Shown: one piece after another, positions 63,546 through 64,000 of the stretch
Numbering within the stretch: the first letter of the stretch is position 1
How the letters are laid out: every line of letters starts with the position of its first letter
From: CAWKOH01 sp963851245
GTDB taxonomy: Bacteria; Actinomycetota; Acidimicrobiia; Acidimicrobiales; Palsa-688
DNA: 64,000 bases
Reading direction: 5' to 3'
NCBI GenBank assembly: GCA_963851245.1
Contig: CAWKOH010000002.1
Span: 434,001 to 498,000, forward strand
The notes under the pieces: generated by a model
Told to the model about the DNA's origin: nothing
What the model saw: the letters and a program-made list of their open reading frames with translations, nothing else
The model's database searches: none
Program-made: the position numbers and the translations under genes

Positions 63546-64000
63546 CGGAGCTTGTGCGGGCGGGAGGAGGGCGGCCGAGGAAGGGGTGGGCGAGGGGCTA
63601 TCTGAGGCGAGGGGGGACCGACGTGCCCGATCTCGTACTACCCCCGCTTGGCGGCTAAAGCCCTGGAATGGCTCAGAGGCGGCGGAGGGCGGCCGGCCGC
63701 CCAGAGCCGCCGCGATAATCGTCGATCTGACGCTGACGGGAGCCCGTCACGTCGACGTTCTGCGCGCGTGTTCTGCAGCGTCCGTGATAGGCGCTTCGGG
63801 ACACCATGGAGCCGGCCGTCTCGTTGTTGATTAGCGGCAGTTCCTCGGCGACGTGGGATCCGGAGTCCTCGGTACAGACTCCAGTGACAGGCGTTGTCCG
63901 CGCCGGCGACGCGGGACTTCGGAGGCTTGCGCCGCAACTAGTGGCCGAGCGCCGATCCGGTGCTCGAGAATGGAACCCAGTCATTGCTCGACGCGGAGCG
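63546..64000. other. End of window, one open frame running out
   Basis: From ATG 63806 the plus strand stays open to the window edge (65 codons, starting MEPAVSLLISGSSSATWDP). It could be the start of the next gene, but there is no motif to support it. Nothing else is recognised in these 455 bases. Confidence 0.3.

Noticed and set aside
1..64000. CRISPR array or rRNA genes
   Set aside because: No regularly spaced repeat units of CRISPR length and no rRNA-like sequence were seen.

Overview
The window is high-GC actinobacterial DNA. F420-type luciferase-like oxidoreductases, a Mycobacterium-like mec-cysO-cysM-murI-Rv1339-rph-rdgB gene order, NAGPA-type secreted glycosidases and an actinobacterial tmRNA support this. 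An Acidimicrobiia-like soil or freshwater lineage is my guess; no marker in the window fixes the class. Many genes, including essential ones such as murI, carry single-base frameshifts in otherwise well conserved sequence. That looks more like residual sequencing or assembly indels than real decay.

Layout. 0-5 kb: two DMT transporters (one cut by the window edge, one frameshifted), a DoxX-Rieske fusion and a cell-wall amidase. 5.2-8.5 kb: an ISAzo13-type transposase, then about 1 kb of almost pure pyrimidine DNA. 8.7-15 kb: a methyltransferase, three NAGPA-domain proteins (the third cut by an IS6 remnant) and a ferric-reductase-like membrane protein. 15-25 kb: transposase fragments, two luciferase-like oxidoreductases, a VOC protein, one intact rve-type IS, a broken tyrosine recombinase and a MarR/MFS efflux operon. 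25.2-29.2 kb: DUF169 protein, radical SAM enzyme with a Cys-Cys-Ser-Glu-Pro tail, ATP-grasp ligase and an NfuA-like Fe-S carrier. This cluster is the best candidate here for an uncharacterised pathway.

31.3-52.1 kb holds two tandem genomic islands next to the tmRNA gene. The same 25-bp stretch of the tmRNA 3' end occurs at 31337, 43466 and, inside the real ssrA gene, at 52067. The outer island (12.1 kb) carries a HigBA-like toxin-antitoxin pair, a tyrosine integrase with an excisionase, an ISAzo13 copy, a damaged MobF relaxase-helicase, an ABC binding protein, a secreted hydrolase and a TetR regulator. The inner island (8.6 kb) carries a HicA-like two-gene module with a clear leaderless promoter, a truncated HigA homologue, nested rve-type IS copies, two PD-(D/E)xK nuclease-like genes and an RHH-containing gene pair.

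52.1-64 kb is core genome. ssrA, an M50 protease and smpB (trans-translation) lie on the minus strand. Divergent to them is the thiocarboxylate-dependent cysteine pathway (mec, cysO, cysM), followed by murI, an Rv1339-like metallohydrolase, rph and rdgB. A lipid/glycan set closes the window: a methyltransferase, a GT2, two LPG-synthase-type flippases and a GT4 fragment.
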